From the NCBI GenBank assembly GCA_022264855.1, contig JABYQU010000085.1, forward strand, positions 1 through 64,000: a DNA stretch of 64,000 nucleotides, written 5' to 3'. The notes beneath the pieces were generated by a model. That model was not told the DNA's origin and did not search any database. It saw only the letters and a list, made by a program, of their open reading frames with translations. A program made the translations under genes and the position numbers. This document shows positions 33,932-47,674 of the stretch, one piece after another; within the stretch, counting starts at the first letter, position 1; each line of letters opens with the position of its first letter. The stretch is from Lenzites betulinus (lineage: Eukaryota; Basidiomycota; Agaricomycetes; Polyporales; Polyporaceae).

Positions 33932-36900
33932 CTCGGGCGCGGGGCGGGTGATCGGGCGGGGTGGGGGCGGGGCGGGGCGAGGGTGGGGACGAGGAGGGCT
34001 CTGGGGTGCGTGGCGAGGGTGTGTGGGCGAGCGCAGCGCAGAGGCGGCGTGCAGGGGCTGAGGCAGGGGCGGGACGGAGGGAGAGGGGGAGGAGGGCGTT
34101 ATGAATGGGTACGGGAAAGGGAATGGGGGCAAAGGAAAAGGATGCGGACGAGGGAAACGGGCGGGCGAGCGCAGGCGACCGCACCTCGCCGTCTTCTCTG
34201 GCCCATTCCGAGAAGCGTGAGCCCGAGGCGAATCAGCGAGTGCGCGACATTCGACGTCCTGCATCTCCCCATCCTAGACCCGCGCACGGCCCGGGCGTGC
34301 AGTCCGAGTCCGAGTCCGAATCCGAGTCCGCGTCCGCCGCCGTGCCCACCCCCGTCCCAGATCCACGATATGGGCAGACAGAGACCGCCCCGCGCGCACC
34401 CTCGGACGCAGACGCAGACGCAACGGCGCGTGCAGGGCCGCGCTCGCACAGGCACTCGGCCGCGGCCACTGTCCCAGATCGCGCAGCGGCCGGCAGCAGG
34501 CCCCATGCCCCTGCCCCGGGCTCGCAGTCCTCGGGGGGAGGCCGCGCGCGGCGGAGGACCCGTGGTGCAGGCCGCGCGTGCGGTGTGTGCGCGCCCAGTG
34601 GGCTGTGTTTCCTGCGCGTCCGGGTCGCCTCGCCGTCGCCGATCGCATCTGCGCGTGTGCCCTGGCCCTGTCCGTCTGCGCGCGGCCGGAGGAGCTGCCT
34701 GCTGGGGCAGGTCGGCCTCGCGAGTTTGCCTTTTTAGATTCGTCCAGACTGGCGGTCTCTGCTTTCGGCTAGCGTGGATTTCTCGCGCACCGTGCCCCAT
34801 CAGCCCCGGTCTCATGATCCTGCTCGTCCTCACCCAGATCTCGCCGCCAGACCCAGTCCGCCCGGAACATGCACCAGCCACCGCCCTATCAGCACCTCCA
34901 GATCAGGAAGCCCCCAGCTCAGTCAGACACTGACACGTCCCGGCGCCGTCGACTGCCTGCCCAGAGCCCACCGCGCCTGCCTGCCCCGGCAATCCGTCTG
35001 ATCGACCGTCGAAGCGCGTCCTGCGCGAGCACCCCCAGCGCGCGCGAGGAGACGCAAGCGAGCGTGGCGAGGGCATCTCCCGGCCATGCATGCGGGCGCA
35101 GGGTCGCGCGCGTGGGAACGGCGCTCATGTCGGCGAATCTCATCTGCGCGGAGCATCGAGGAGGAGGCCTGCGTTATTAAACCGCGCATGCGAGGCCCGC
35201 CGCCGCGCCCGAGGGCCGTGAGCACGGTCGCCGAAGTCGGGTGTGCGTCCGAGGGAGCCTGAGATTAGCAGCCCTCCGATCGAGTGAATGGGCGAGCAGC
35301 GATCGCGCAGACTTTATCGGCAGAATGCGCCCCCCGCACCCCGCCCATTATATTCCATTTCGACTTCATTATGCCCCCGCCGCCCCTCGAGATCTCCGTC
35401 CCCACACTCCGGCACACAACACGCGGCGCCGCCCCCGCCCGCGCCGCGCGCGCGCCCACCCCGCCCACCCCCAGTTTCCCCGCCGCGCTGCCCGCCAGCG
35501 CACGCGTGCCCGGACGCCGCGCAGCGTGGTGCGCGTGCGCCCTGCGCTCTGGAATTCCGCAGACACGGCGAAGCGCGCGCCCCATACGGTCGGGGTTCGC
35601 CGTCTTGTGATCCCCAGCCCTTCTTCGCCCCGAGCTCACGCCGAAAGCCGTGCTCCAGGCCGCGCGATCTCCTCCTCCGTCGTCGCCGCCGTCGTCACCT
35701 GCGCCGCCGTGGGTGCGTGGGCGTGTCACAGTGCGTTTCCGGGACACGCGGGAATGCAGCATCCGCGATGCCGATCGCGCTCGCCCCATCCCAGACGTCC
35801 GCTGCGATGGCCGCACGTTCTTCCCAGTCCGGCGCGTCCGCGATCTGCGATGGGGTGGCTCTTGCGACTGAGGTGCTGCCCGTGTGGACATCCAGCAGCC
35901 GCCGTCGCATCCGTGCGTGAGCGAGGGAATGGCGAGCGGACCCTGTGCCGCCGGGAGCGCCGCATGCGGTACTGGCATGTCCCCCGCGCACTCGCACCCG
36001 AGCCGAAACTCAAACAGCACGCGCGCGACCCTGAGGCCTGAGGCTCGAAGTGCCTCCGAGCTCGTCCATGGAAGCAGGGACCCGTGGCTGGCACTGGTCC
36101 AGGGTGGAAGCAATGGGCGAGATACGACATGCTTTGCACACGGGCGGACACACTGTGGTCGAAACTCACATCTGCACAGACGGCCAGCGCTACATGTAGC
36201 GTCGACGGGAGACAGACTGGGCACCGTCGATCCCGCGCAGCGCTGTCAACGTCAGCCTCGCAGGCGCGGCCTCGCCACCTCGAGGGTACTGGTGGTTTGC
36301 TCCCTCCTGCGTGTCCTCTTCGGCGCGTTCTGATCGTCCCGCCACCACATCGAGCGTTTCATGGGGCAAGGCCGCAGAGGTGGGTTCCCTCACTCGTGGG
36401 GGTGACCGCCCAGGGTCGACATCCACTGCTAATTCGTGTGGCGTAGGCCTTCGTAGCCGACGCCGCTACTGTACGGGCCCGTCGATAACTTCAGCTGAAG
36501 GAAATCCACCGGCTAGGTAGTCGATGTCACGACGGTGCCACCACCCCCGCTGCAACCTGCGTGCGCTCGCAGCGCCGACCGGAACCCTTGGGCCCGCCGC
36601 AGCGGCCGAACCCTGGCCGCAGAGCCGCCGCCGTCAGGAAGCTCGACGGCGTCCTTCCCGCCTTCCACATCACCCCACGACGATGCGGCCGGATGTGGCG
36701 CACGTCGTGCCCCGTGCGGAACGAAGATCGCGCTGTGCCGCCTGCGCACGCACCGTGGTCCACGGCCGCCGATCGCCCTCAGCCTCCAGCGCACGCTCGC
36801 AGCCCTGGGCGCCCGAGATCGGCCGCAGCGCACCACGGATCGGCGGGCAGCATGCAAGGACGGGCGAGCAGCCCAGCGCCTCGCGGTGCTGGCATAGCGC

Positions 36901-39379
36901 AGCGAGCGGGACGCCCCGCCCCGCGCGCCGTGGCGGCGATATCATGCTTGGCAGAAGCATCCTCCCCGTCCTTCTATCCGCCGAGGTTCGACAGGTGAAA
37001 GTCCGTCCGTGCGTTCGTGACGCGTCTCTCGCAAGCCTTGCGCCACGTCGACGACCCCAAAGACGGATTGCGAACTGGCGAACGAGCGGGCGAGCAGGTG
37101 GACGCTAGGGGCGAGCGCGAGCGCAGACGCATGGACGACCGGCATGTGCCACCGACGCTCCTGCGCCGCGCTGGACACCGCACGCCGCCGGCGGTGATGA
37201 CGATGACGACTGTGGCGACTTGCAGACAGGCGGGCGGGCGGGCCAGACAGGGCGCCGGCGCGTCCGACGCAGAAGCGCGAGCAGCCCGCTTCGGAGCCGC
37301 TGCATGTGACCCGTCTGCGCTGTGCGCCGCCTGCGCGGCGAGCGTCAGCGCACGCGCGGCGGCGGGGTCATGAGGCCCGCCTTCGCCCGCGCGCCGAAGA
37401 CAGAACACGCGGGTGCGCGTGTGGCGAGCCCGTCTGCGGCGCGTGACGGGCTGGGGTCTGGTCTGATGTCATCGCCGCGGGCGGGGTGCGCACAGCTGGG
37501 AACGGGGCCAGCGAGCAGCGGCCGGTGGGAGGGTGCTGTTCGCGCGGTCGGACGAACGGTCGAGCCGTGCAGCCTGGGGAGAGCGTCGAGCTGCGTGGCC
37601 GCACCCGTACTGTGCGCACGCTCCGCGGACGGACGTGGCCCGGAAATGCCAGGCACACGCTCAGCTGCTCGGTCGGTTTGATAGAGCTCGACCGATAGCG
37701 GGGCTCGCGGAGCATCCTGGCATTCCTCGGATGCCGACGATCGCGAGGCGAGCTTGCGGGAGCCCTTCGCCTGGCCAGAACGAGCACGCACGCCAGCTTC
37801 CACGCACGTCAGGATGGGTGGGGGGCGAAGGCGCAGCGGACCAGGCACGGCCGCGGGGTGTGCTGGCGGAGTGCGCGCGATGCTGCAGCCTTCACGGAGG
37901 CAGTTTCCGACGTCCTGACGCGGCGGGTGTGGTCATTTGCCCGCCCGGCGCGCGGGGAAGTGCACCAGCGGGTGTGATCTGGGGTGCGAAATGGTAGGTG
38001 CTCACCGAGGGTTGTGCGAGGCGGAGCCCTTCCTGATCTGCCGCGAGGAGTAGGCCCTGAACCCCATCCTGCGTGGCCAGCCCAGTCTCCGCCGGACACG
38101 ACGGATGGTCGGTTTGGCGTCTTCTGTTCTCCGGAACCCTGCGCTATGTCTCTGCTTGATAGCACCTTTACCTGACGGCGTCGTAGCCAACTTGCGGGGC
38201 GCGTTTCATTAACGGCCGACCGCCGACGCAACCGCACACAGACAGAGCGGAGCGTCGATGTCCTGGATGAATTTATGGATTCCCGTTAACGAGGTTCCCG
38301 TCCTGTTAGAAATTGGCAGGCGTTCGATACCAAACCCGAGTGCCATCTTACCCAAAAAGGCATGGATTGAGGAATGGAACAGAGTTGCATCCCGTGGTGC
38401 TGTGATGGTGGGACTTTGATGGCCAGGCCAGCCGCCTCACCGATACAGACAGCCTGCGCGGGTCCTATGGACCCTTGTTCTCCCAGGCGACCCCAGGGAA
38501 CGGCGGAAGACGATGACCTCAGACAAGACCACAACGCCGGCGCCACCGTTTACGCGGCGGTGAGAGCCGAGCGTACCGTTGCGCGCCAGCTCAGGCGTTT
38601 CTCACAGCCGTGGACCACGAAAGAGAGTGAGAGGGTTGGGCGTGGGCAACGGGCCGCCCCCGTGTCGCTCTGGGTTCCGCGCAGAAGACGTGCATAACCT
38701 TGCCTATCCGACTGGTGGAAAGAGGGTGGGGTCCCACGGCGAGCGGTTCGACAGCCTACTGCGTCCGGTGGGCCTGTACGAGCCGCATTGCCAGCGTGGG
38801 TCGGGGCCTATGAATAGCTGGTGCGGAAGACGCGCCGCTGGACTCAGCACAGGCACGTTTCTGGGCCACTTCCCCAGCCGTGTACGCCAGGCCTGCGCGG
38901 TAGGGCACGACGCGGGCAGAACCGTCGGGCTGCGGGCGACAATTTTGGGGAAACGGCGTACGGGCTGGAAGAAAGCTGAGTAATTTTGCCGACACCTTGT
39001 TCGCTCTCGCAAAAGGGTCCGAGGGATGACATACCGCTAGAGCGGTAGCGCACAAGGTACATTGCGAGTGCCTGGGCCTGTCGCGACGAAACAGCTTCGC
39101 GGCGTCACGGGACAGGGTTGGGCGGGACGTTCGCGCACGCCACCGTTCGTGTCGATGCAGGTGGATGACTTTGCGCAGGTTCGCCAGACGGCGAGGTCGT
39201 GGTCGGCAGCGACGAGAGGAACGAACTCGGCGGGCGGACGCGTCAAACCAGTGCGCAGGGCGTGTCACGTGTGACTGGCATCGATCGTTTACGTGCGCCG
39301 CGAGTTCGCAGTCCTCGCCTCGTTTGCACCTCCCGCAAGTTTGGCGGGATCGCACGAAACCTTGGGCAACGCACACGAG
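33932..39379. other. 5.4-kb GC-rich region without a supported gene
   Basis: Upstream of both the HMG-box gene (minus) and the uridine phosphorylase gene (plus). Overlapping long ORFs appear on both strands, but all are Arg/Pro/Ala-rich with no domains or paralogues in the window. Part of it is presumably the large promoter of the HMG-box gene. A short GAGTCCGAGTCCGA direct repeat lies near 34302-34330. Confidence 0.45.
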
Positions 39380-40985
39380 ATGAAGAACCGCATCGTTGAC
39401 GCAAGTATGTGTCCGCACCCCGTACACGATTAGCTTTCTGACTTCTCATCCCCGGTTTCTAGACTTCCCCCGCACGCTCGACCAGCGTGTCTACCACTTG
39501 GGCCTGCGGGCTGGCGAGGTGGCCAATCGCATCGTACGTCTCGACGCTGCAGCTCCAACTCGGATGCTCGGATGCTGAACGCAGACGCCAAGCTGACCCT
39601 CGGCGCGCCTTCGCGAGCACACGGGATCGCGTCGTGCTTGGATCCCACTCCGACGCCGTTCACGCTCACCTCGGAGCGCGGGTTTACCACCATCACCGGC
39701 CGCTACAAGGGCGTCCCGGTGTCCATAGTCAGCATCGGCATGGGCCACCCGAACGCCGACTTTTTCGTCCGAGAGGTAAGGGAGTGCCTCAACGGCGACA
39801 TGGTTGTGGTGAGGTCAATGAACTTCTTTTGACGACCTCCCCGCTGCGCCCTATCTGACATATCGCGCGACGTCATCTGCGCACAAGGCTCGGCTCCTGT
39901 GGCGGCCTCATCGATGTGCCCGTCGGAAGTGTCGTCGTTCCGAAGGGGAGCATCGCGGTCACCAGGAACTACGACTTCGACTTCGTGCGCGGCGAGGAGG
40001 GCGAGCAGCCCTATCGAACAAGCAAGCCCGTCCGTCTTCTCCTTCTTATCGCCCACCGCCTTCTAACCACCTGCTGCAGGCCTTCGCTGACTCCGTCGTC
40101 CACGATGCCGTAAGCTTCTCGTCTGCAGTGTGCTTCCGCAGCGCGCCACGAGTCACCTATCTGCTGGCTAGGTCGTCGATGCCCTGAAGAGGACCCGCCC
40201 CGAAGGCGTGACCACACCGATCGTGGAGAACACCTTGAACGCGTCGGCGGACAGGTGCGCCCCCAGCCAGCCCGCACCCCCATGCTTCTCGGCGTGGCGT
40301 CCGGTTCTGACCTCCCCGCGCAGTTTCTACTCCTCCCAGGGGAGACAGACGTCCTTCCCCGACCATAACGCCGACCTCATCGACCGCCTTATGTCCGAGC
40401 ACAAGGACCTGGCGACGTTCGAGGTATGCCGAGAAGCCCGCCGCGCGCCCTCGCCGTGCTCTTGTCTGGAGCTGACCCACCCTTGTCCCCCAGATGGAGA
40501 CCTTTCACATCCTGCACCTCGCGTCCTGCTGGCGCGCCCAGCCCAACCCTGCGCCCCAGTCCCCCGCACCGCCGCTCGACCGCGTCGCCACCGCGCCGTC
40601 AATCTACTCCGGCGCCCATCCGCCGTCGACACAGGCCGCCATCCCCGACGTCACCGCCGCGGCCGCTGGGCTGGCGCCGCTTCCGCGCATCCGGGCGGCC
40701 GCGGCGCAGATGGTGTTCGCTTCGCGCACGTCACAGGACTTCATCACGCCCGAGGGCGTGGCGAGCATCGAGGCGTGGGCAGGGCGCGCGGTCCTCGAGG
40801 CCCTCGTCGGACTCGAGATCGACTCTGACGTAAGTGCTTCGCGTTCTTCGCCGCCAGGCGTTTGGGAGGGGGACTCAGCTGACAGTGCTGCGGATTTGGA
40901 TCGCGTTTCGTAGAGACTGCATGAGGAGGCAGGCAGCGTCTGGGAGATCAAGGAGGGCGACACGGCACAGACGGTGCCTAGGTAA
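39380..40985 (+). CDS. Uridine phosphorylase (NP-I nucleoside phosphorylase family)
   Basis: Exons: 39380-39404, 39463-39533, 39593-39813, 39888-40029, 40080-40109, 40172-40254, 40324-40423, 40494-40829, 40914-40985, in phase, 359 aa. NP-I enzymes cleave nucleosides with phosphate to free base and (deoxy)ribose-1-phosphate; the uridine branch works in pyrimidine salvage in the cytosol. Visible motifs: VYHLGL at the N-terminus, SIGMGHPNADFFVRE (phosphate/ribose site), LGSCGGLIDVPVGSVVVP, YDFDF, and EMETF (residues 224-228), whose Glu-Met-Glu contacts ribose. A Pro/Ser-rich insertion (about residues 240-270) sits before the last helices. The start ATG opens a 25-nt exon. The acceptor of intron 2 (AAG at 39590-39592) was chosen because the nearer CGCAG leads to a stop. 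Confidence 0.9.
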
Positions 40986-43900
40986 ACGTGTAATGCGGCA
41001 TGGCTCGCGGCAGGTTCGTGTTACGCTAGGTTGTGTTAGATTGGAATCGGAAAGGAAGTTATCAATTATTCAATAGATCTCCCGCTGCGCTCCTGTGCAG
41101 TTATATTCAATCCGTAGCGAAGTGTCTTCTGCATTGATCGCATAGTGCAGCTCCATAGTCGCGAGGCACCAAATATAGATGATGCGAAATGTCTTTAAAA
41201 GATCTCGCTCGGTTTTTGTGTCGATACTGCTGAATGAGCGCGACGTCGCGCGTGAGCAAGATTTAAGGTTCAGAACCTATAGTGAGCAAGTGTTCGCATG
41301 TAATGACCGGTGGTGAACATCGGGTAGCAGGGGCCGTCCGGTGAGACGCAATCACATAAGACAGTCACTTCGAGTGCAAATCTTGGTGCGTGTTTTAATG
41401 AACTGGGAGAGTATGAGCATCAAGACGCCCGCCAACGTGGTAGCGTTCGAGGGATTAATTCACATCAGCCGTTCGTATGAAACCTAAACGTGGATCGCTG
41501 GATGAACCAGCATTGCGATGCAGATCAAGCGATTCTCGTGTCGTACACAGACACAGACTGGCACCTTCCACCCACGCAACTACACGCCTTCCAATGTCCA
41601 TAGACAACCCGGAATTCTGAGCTTTCTTATGCGGAAGTGAGGCCTCCATGCATCATAAGACGCCGCCTTTCATTCATCAACGCCAAACTGTTTCTCCGTG
41701 CACTGACAGCGGCGTCCCGGCGTGAGGATCCGAGCTCGATTGACAATCCAGCACGCCGCCTGCAGCTTAGCACCCGTGTTTGGCCTGGTGGGCGTGTGGA
41801 TCCCGTCCACACAGCGCCGCGACGATCGTCCGGCCGGCAAACAAGCCTCCGCAGCGCCGACGTCCGTCGGGGCCGCGTTGTTGGTCCACCGTTCCCACAC
41901 GATCTGCGGCAAGGCGCGCGCGCGGAGGGACGGGGCGGGGGACGCGCCAATGGGGGCCCGCGGATCCTATGCGCTGCGGGCTCCGCCGGGCGCGGTGTGG
42001 GGTGCTATGGAACCGCAGGGGGCCCCGCGGGCGCGGCACACTGGATCTCATGGGAGCCCACAGGCAGAATGGGGGTGGATCGGCGGCTCCGACGGGGGTC
42101 CCTGGGTGTGCATGTTTGCGCCAGGGCACGCGTGCTGGGCCGCGATTCGCCCTGGGGGTGCCGGCCGCACGGTGGGGACTGGGGGCGGACGCTTTGGTCA
42201 GCGAGATTGGGCGCGAGATAGACGCTACGCGGCGAGAGGGTGCACCCGCGCGCAGGCACCGTGGCTCGGTGGCCGCCGCTGGGAACCGTCTATGTTTGCG
42301 CCTGATCATCGGCCTAGAGCGCGCGAGGAAATGGAAACGGCGACGTCTGGAGACGGATGCGGCCGCCTGAGAACGCGTTGCGGATCGGGATCGGAGCCCC
42401 GATTTTTTCTGGCATTAACGACCTGGATCCCGGGGCGATCTTCCCTGCCTGCAAATTTATCCGCAGCCGCCGCGGGGCAGAGAACGCGAGCACGCACCGA
42501 CGCCGGGTTCGAGGCTTCCAGACGTGCACAGGCGCGACGCGCGAATGCGACGGCTTGTTCCCGAGGGATCCTCGCACAATCTGGTGGGACTACTTCTGCC
42601 TGTACCTTGCCAACTTCCGGTGCAAATGGGCGCCTAGCGACCTTGTGCGGAGTGCCGCTCTCCACAGCCCGTGTTCTCATGAGAGGCGGGAACGGAGATA
42701 CACCGTAAAAACGAGGGGACCCCACGTCGCGCGAGGGAATGCGTAGGGCGAAGTCGGGGGCGCGTTCGGGGCCGCGGTGATGATCAAGACGCGCCACGCG
42801 CCAGGCCTTCAGAGAGTCATCGTGTCAACGCGAAGTACGCCAATGAGACGTGGTCTGTTATACTAAGCGCACCTTGCGTGTGTTGCCAATATAGCACCGG
42901 CCCCGCTGCGAGCTTCGCGACGCCCCGTACCACGGCCCATCTAACGAATCCGGCCGTGGACCGTGGTTTTCGAGGCTGGTCGCCATCGATGCAATCACCG
43001 ACCTCTCTCACGTCGCTCGCACGTTCCGCGGCATGTTGTGGCGGGCGCGGATGCGCAGGCACCCCGATAGCGTCGAAATGGATCGAGTATCGCCGGCGCG
43101 ATCTGTTCTGAATTAGCCAATTAGCCTTTCAGAGTCGGTCACGTGACGCACGTTCTTGACGACGCAGCTTGTATTGCCCGGGCAGCCAGAGGCTCGCCCA
43201 GCTCGCCGGCCCCGTCCTGGCTGTGGGCAGAAGCCAACTCTATCAGCCGCGGAGAAAGCATGGGGAATCCTCTGCGAAACAGCCCGACGCCCTCCCACCC
43301 ACCACCGCCCTCATTCAGTCCCCTCCTCGGCGTCCTATCGTCCAATATCCGATAATCAACATGAGGAGCTCGCGAGGGAGCCCAGAAACCGGCGGAAGGT
43401 ACGCGCGCCACGCTGCGTGGCGCATGTATTTAAGTGGGCCGGAGTTGCTGACAATGGAGCTCCCTGCTCTGCGCTTCTCCTTGAACCACCTCTATCTGCT
43501 CAGCGACCATGGGGCGCGACAGCACGGAGGAAAAATCATACCTCAGTGCGCAAAGGGCGTCCGGAGGTTGACTACGAGCGATCAGGTAAGTCGCCACCTC
43601 CATTGCCATCTGCTCCGCCCGCAGCAAGATATAATCCACCATCATGTGGACGTGGGATGGCACTTCTGATGATTGCCTGGAGATCTCATTTGCATGAGCG
43701 TCCACTTCTACGGGGTGATTGTTTGCATTCTGATGATGAACACTGATACTGCAAGGCCGGGATGTAACAGTGCTCACCGTGATGTCGAATGGTGAACGCG
43801 TTTCACCCCCGCTTGCTCACTGTAAATTTGATGGTGGCCCAGTACGGCCCTTCGATATCACGGATCCTACGCCGCGCGCAGTTGGCGGTCGTCGCGTCGC

Positions 43901-45849
43901 AGTCCAGGTCGCTACTAGAAGATATGTGAGCAGTATATCGTATAAGTTGTACTCGGACCTTAAAGAGGGACATGATGACGTACGTAGTGCGCTTAAGGAT
44001 AAACTAGGAACCCGCCGGTGTCGACAATATAGACACGCGTCTTGCATTGCATCTGTTACTCCAGGGGGACCTTACCTGCGCCTCTGTCCTCTCAGAAAAA
44101 GTAGGAGGACAGATTAAAGGGCATTGGGGAGGTGGAGTTCAAAGCTGCTCGCTTCTGAGCGTCGCTGAGCCTGCGCGGAGAAGAAATAGCACAGTACATA
44201 TATGTGAGGAACTCGCTCTGCTATTAGCTCCCGCAGGGAGAAGTGCCCGTGTGAAAATGCACGTACCGTTTGCTTACCGTCCTGCTTCGACCTGCTTTGC
44301 TTTTCATCCCATCTGTCGAGTGCAAGCTTCTACGCTTTCTTCGCGCGGGCGGGGCGGCTGCGGCTGTGAACGTACACGGCCGCACTCAAACAGCGGGCGC
44401 TGCGGCACGGGCATCTTAACGTTCTATGTCGTGTTGTGTAGGGATATCTGCAACGTGTAACATGAACAGGACTGTTGATGTCCTGCCTGCCTCGAGAGAT
44501 AAACGCTAGGAGACGCGAGTATTCAAGCTAGGCTTCGTCGGGGCTGTAAGTCATCATTCGGGACGATCTATGCATTACGAGTGCGTGGCAAAACTGGTTC
44601 GAGGCATCTAGAGGTATTAAGATCGCAACGGGTCATCACGCCCTCTTCTCCGATCTATCCCGAGCAGGACCTCGTGGAGATACACGTCGCCAAACAGGAG
44701 CAGTATTGCAGCTGCAGCGAGCGTGACTGGATACATACGCGTGTGGCCAGCGCGATCTGTGGTGTGGGGGGTAGGTCCATAGGCTTACACTTGGATGCAT
44801 TATGCTTCACGGATATTTTCGTCGATACGTATTGGCCACCGACATCGGCGAGCGTGGTACAGCAAAGTGTCCGATGACCGTGCCGTGCGCGACCACGTAC
44901 ACGTTCTACGGAAATACGAAACGAGTCAGTACGTAAATATAGCACAGGTGGACCTGGACCACGCACATCTGCCGCCGCGGAGGCAATGGGCGAGCTCTAC
45001 TGCGACCGCCCCGCTCGCGAAGAAAGATGAGGAGCGAATTGAGACTAAACGAAGAGATGATGTTGCGCGTTGCGTCCGCGTAGGGCTTGGACTTCGTGCG
45101 TGCGGGAGCGGTACGGTGCTCACCTCTGGACCTGCATCAGGTATGCCTATCGTCATTTCGTGTGCTCCGGCAGCACCGTCGCCCCAGACCGGAGGATAAG
45201 AAGCGTTGCACAGGTGTGAGTATTTCGGCCGGATGAGTGGCCAAGCTCAGCAGAGAAAATGGACATGTCGCCGATTTTGAGAAGATCATGGCGAGAGGGC
45301 GCGAAGGGTTCGCTCATCGAATGGGGAGAGCCGGAACGTAAGCCGTTCACGGTCCGACATGTGCTGTAAGGTCACAGTATACGGTTGAGAACACAACATT
45401 AACGCGGGGCTGAAGCAAGGAGCACGGGCGCTTCACAGCGCTGCAAATATTGTCGTCGCAAGCGCCTATTATATTCACTCCGCGAAAGTCGGAACGACTC
45501 CGACTCGTCCAGCCTTGAGTCGACTCTGCCAGTCGAGTCTGGTCGGCGCGTGTGGCCGACTACAACCTCTATACAACATGCATACTATCCGCTGGGAGGG
45601 AGTCGAGACACCACGGTCATGCATTCGTACGGCGCCTGCAGAGTCCGGGAAGATCGGTACGGAAATGATATTGATCGATACTAGTAGTACGGCCCACGGT
45701 TCGGACTGGCGGACTACTGTCTACAACCTCCGTCCTACCATATATACATACTACTACGTGGCGCACTTCAGCTTGTATACCAACAGTCATCGAACGTGGA
45801 TTGCTGGATATATCTCTCCAGTTGTCGCTGATCTCACACCCTCACCAGA
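40986..45849. other. 4.9-kb region without a supported gene
   Basis: No ORF could be extended by splicing into a recognisable protein. The minus-strand ORF 43777-43430 (115 codons) has a non-random look (helical, with VDYILLRAEQMAMEVATYL) and may be part of an unrecognised gene, but I found no supporting exon. Confidence 0.4.
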
Positions 45850-47120
45850 ATGTCCCCCGAATCGCCTCAAGACTCAGATCAGCATCCAGGAGCAACGTCC
45901 TCCACTCCCAACGTTGCGCCTGACAAAGACGGACCAGTAACACCTCCACCGCCATCGAATTACACCGTTCTGGAGACGGAGACGCGCACTGGCGACTCGG
46001 TCGCTCCCATCGTGAACCTGACTGGGAGTCTGGGTCCGAATCCTGTACCATCGCCCAGATTTGAGCTGAGCAAAGTACGTAGTTAGACATACACTTTAAC
46101 CTTTCACCTAACTCACGTATACCAACGTAATGTGCGACCCCACTAGTGGTCGCTGACGAATTTGGGACTCTGCGCCGCCTTCGGCGTCGCATACCTCTCG
46201 CACACACGCTTCCGTCGCTACAACCCCCGCCGGCTGCCCACTTTCACCTCGCTCACACTGGGGGAACTGTACGGTAGCAGCGGGATGATTGCTCTTGTGT
46301 TGAGCGATATGACACGCCACTCCGTCCGCGCGTCTCTAGATCGAGATCTGTTCACGGTGCATGCTGCTGCCGCTGCCATTCAGGCCACAGTCCTTCCAGC
46401 GAAACTGGCAGACGCCAGGGCGACGGGAAAATGGGACAAGCTAGACGACGTCGAAGGTGATATGCTACTTTTGCGTTGGGTGATACGTGTCTGATCTAAC
46501 ACGTATGCTGGAACGTTCACAGCGATGGAACGTCTTCCTTCTCACACAAGCTTGCTCGACAGGCTGCTGTGGCGCTACCGCCTCGCGTGGGGTGGTGCCG
46601 TCCCTTTCAGCCTCGCTGCTGATATCATCGTTACGAATGCGGAAACACATGTCAAACAAGGCGGGAAACTGCCTGCTGGCCTTACCTATACAGACTTATT
46701 GGTCTTGATCCATCACACTGCAAACATATTGTTCGACGCAGAAAACCCCTCCGCGGAGAAGGTGCGCTCCTGACCTCCCTTGGGTTCCCGGTCATGGTCC
46801 ACTTCCCATTGACATACATACATTTCTTCCAGGCTTTTTCGGACCGGTGCTATTGGGGCTTGTTGGCCATGACCTCGTTCGCCATGCTCGCGCGGTGGAA
46901 GGGCCTGTGGTACCTCGCTCTCCCCCTCAACCTTGCCCAGCGAGTGATGTTCCACGGTCTCTGGATGTTTCCCGCGGCGACCGTGCATCAGTTGTTACGA
47001 TATCCGAGCACTCTGCTCGATAAACATGCTGCGGCAGAGCTGCTGTGTATCGTTATACCTGGATTGCGAGAGACGGTGGACGAAAAGATGCGCAACCACG
47101 TTACTGTCAACGAGCTTTGA
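45850..47120 (+). CDS. Hypothetical protein, possibly membrane-associated, four exons
   Basis: Exons 45850-46074, 46147-46486, 46523-46761 and 46833-47120, in phase, 363 aa. The N-terminal 75 residues are polar and Pro/Ser/Thr-rich. A hydrophobic segment follows the first splice (LGLCAAFGVAYL), and the last exon has an aromatic-rich hydrophobic stretch (WGLLAMTSFAMLARWKGLWYLALPL) that may be a membrane hairpin. No signal peptide and no catalytic motif. The family is not recognised. The donor of intron 2 (GTGTCT) is weak, but the phase and the 36-nt intron length need checking. Confidence 0.55.
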
Positions 47121-47499
47121 CTCGTGATTATAGGTGTGCGTTCGATCCTACAACATGGAAGGAGCACAATCAACTGAATAGATGCATATGCAGACCAATT
47201 CCCACCACAACACGTCAAACTTTCAAGTCCTGTCAATTCATCCCCTGCTCTCGCTGCTCTCTTATGACTTGCTGTATCAACTCCGACGAAACATGCCCTA
47301 CGCCGTTTTTGTCCTTTGCCTCGCCCCCGCCCTCGTCCCGCCACAATCGACATCATCTTCGTCTGGCCGTCCACCTCCTGCAGTGGCATTCTGCTTGTAA
47401 GTTTCCATGCACCATTCATCTGGTTTCTTTCAACAGCGCGATCACACACTCAAACGCCGTATGCAACGTCACACGACCACTACCGTTACGGCTCGTCTA

Positions 47500-47674
47500 T
47501 TTTCGAGTTCCCGGATCCACGTCACCCTGCGCATCCCCACGGCTCCCCCGCCGCTTGATACTCATAGAGCAAGTACGCTCACTCCCAAATGACATCGTGC
47601 TTGCCTTCGGGCAGCATACGTGTGCGCTAGCCGCCGCCGACACGGGCTGTAAGCGCCCGCGTCGGTGCTTGTAA
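47500..47674 (+). pseudogene. Second C-terminal relic of the LRR-like family (inverted repeat, right copy)
   Basis: Nearly identical to the minus strand at 9105-9275. The frame reads RLILIEQVRSLPNDIVLAFG, matching the C-terminal VRSFPNVVVLVFG of the full LRR-like copies, then diverges and stops at 47674. It lies about 1 kb upstream of full copy 2 on the same strand. Confidence 0.6.

Noticed and set aside
34099..36224. Several ORFs of 200-360 codons on both strands
   Set aside because: They shadow each other in GC-rich DNA, with biased composition and no recognisable motif.
43430..43777. 115-codon minus-strand ORF with helical look
   Set aside because: No upstream or downstream exon, no domain; kept only as a remark on the gene-poor region.
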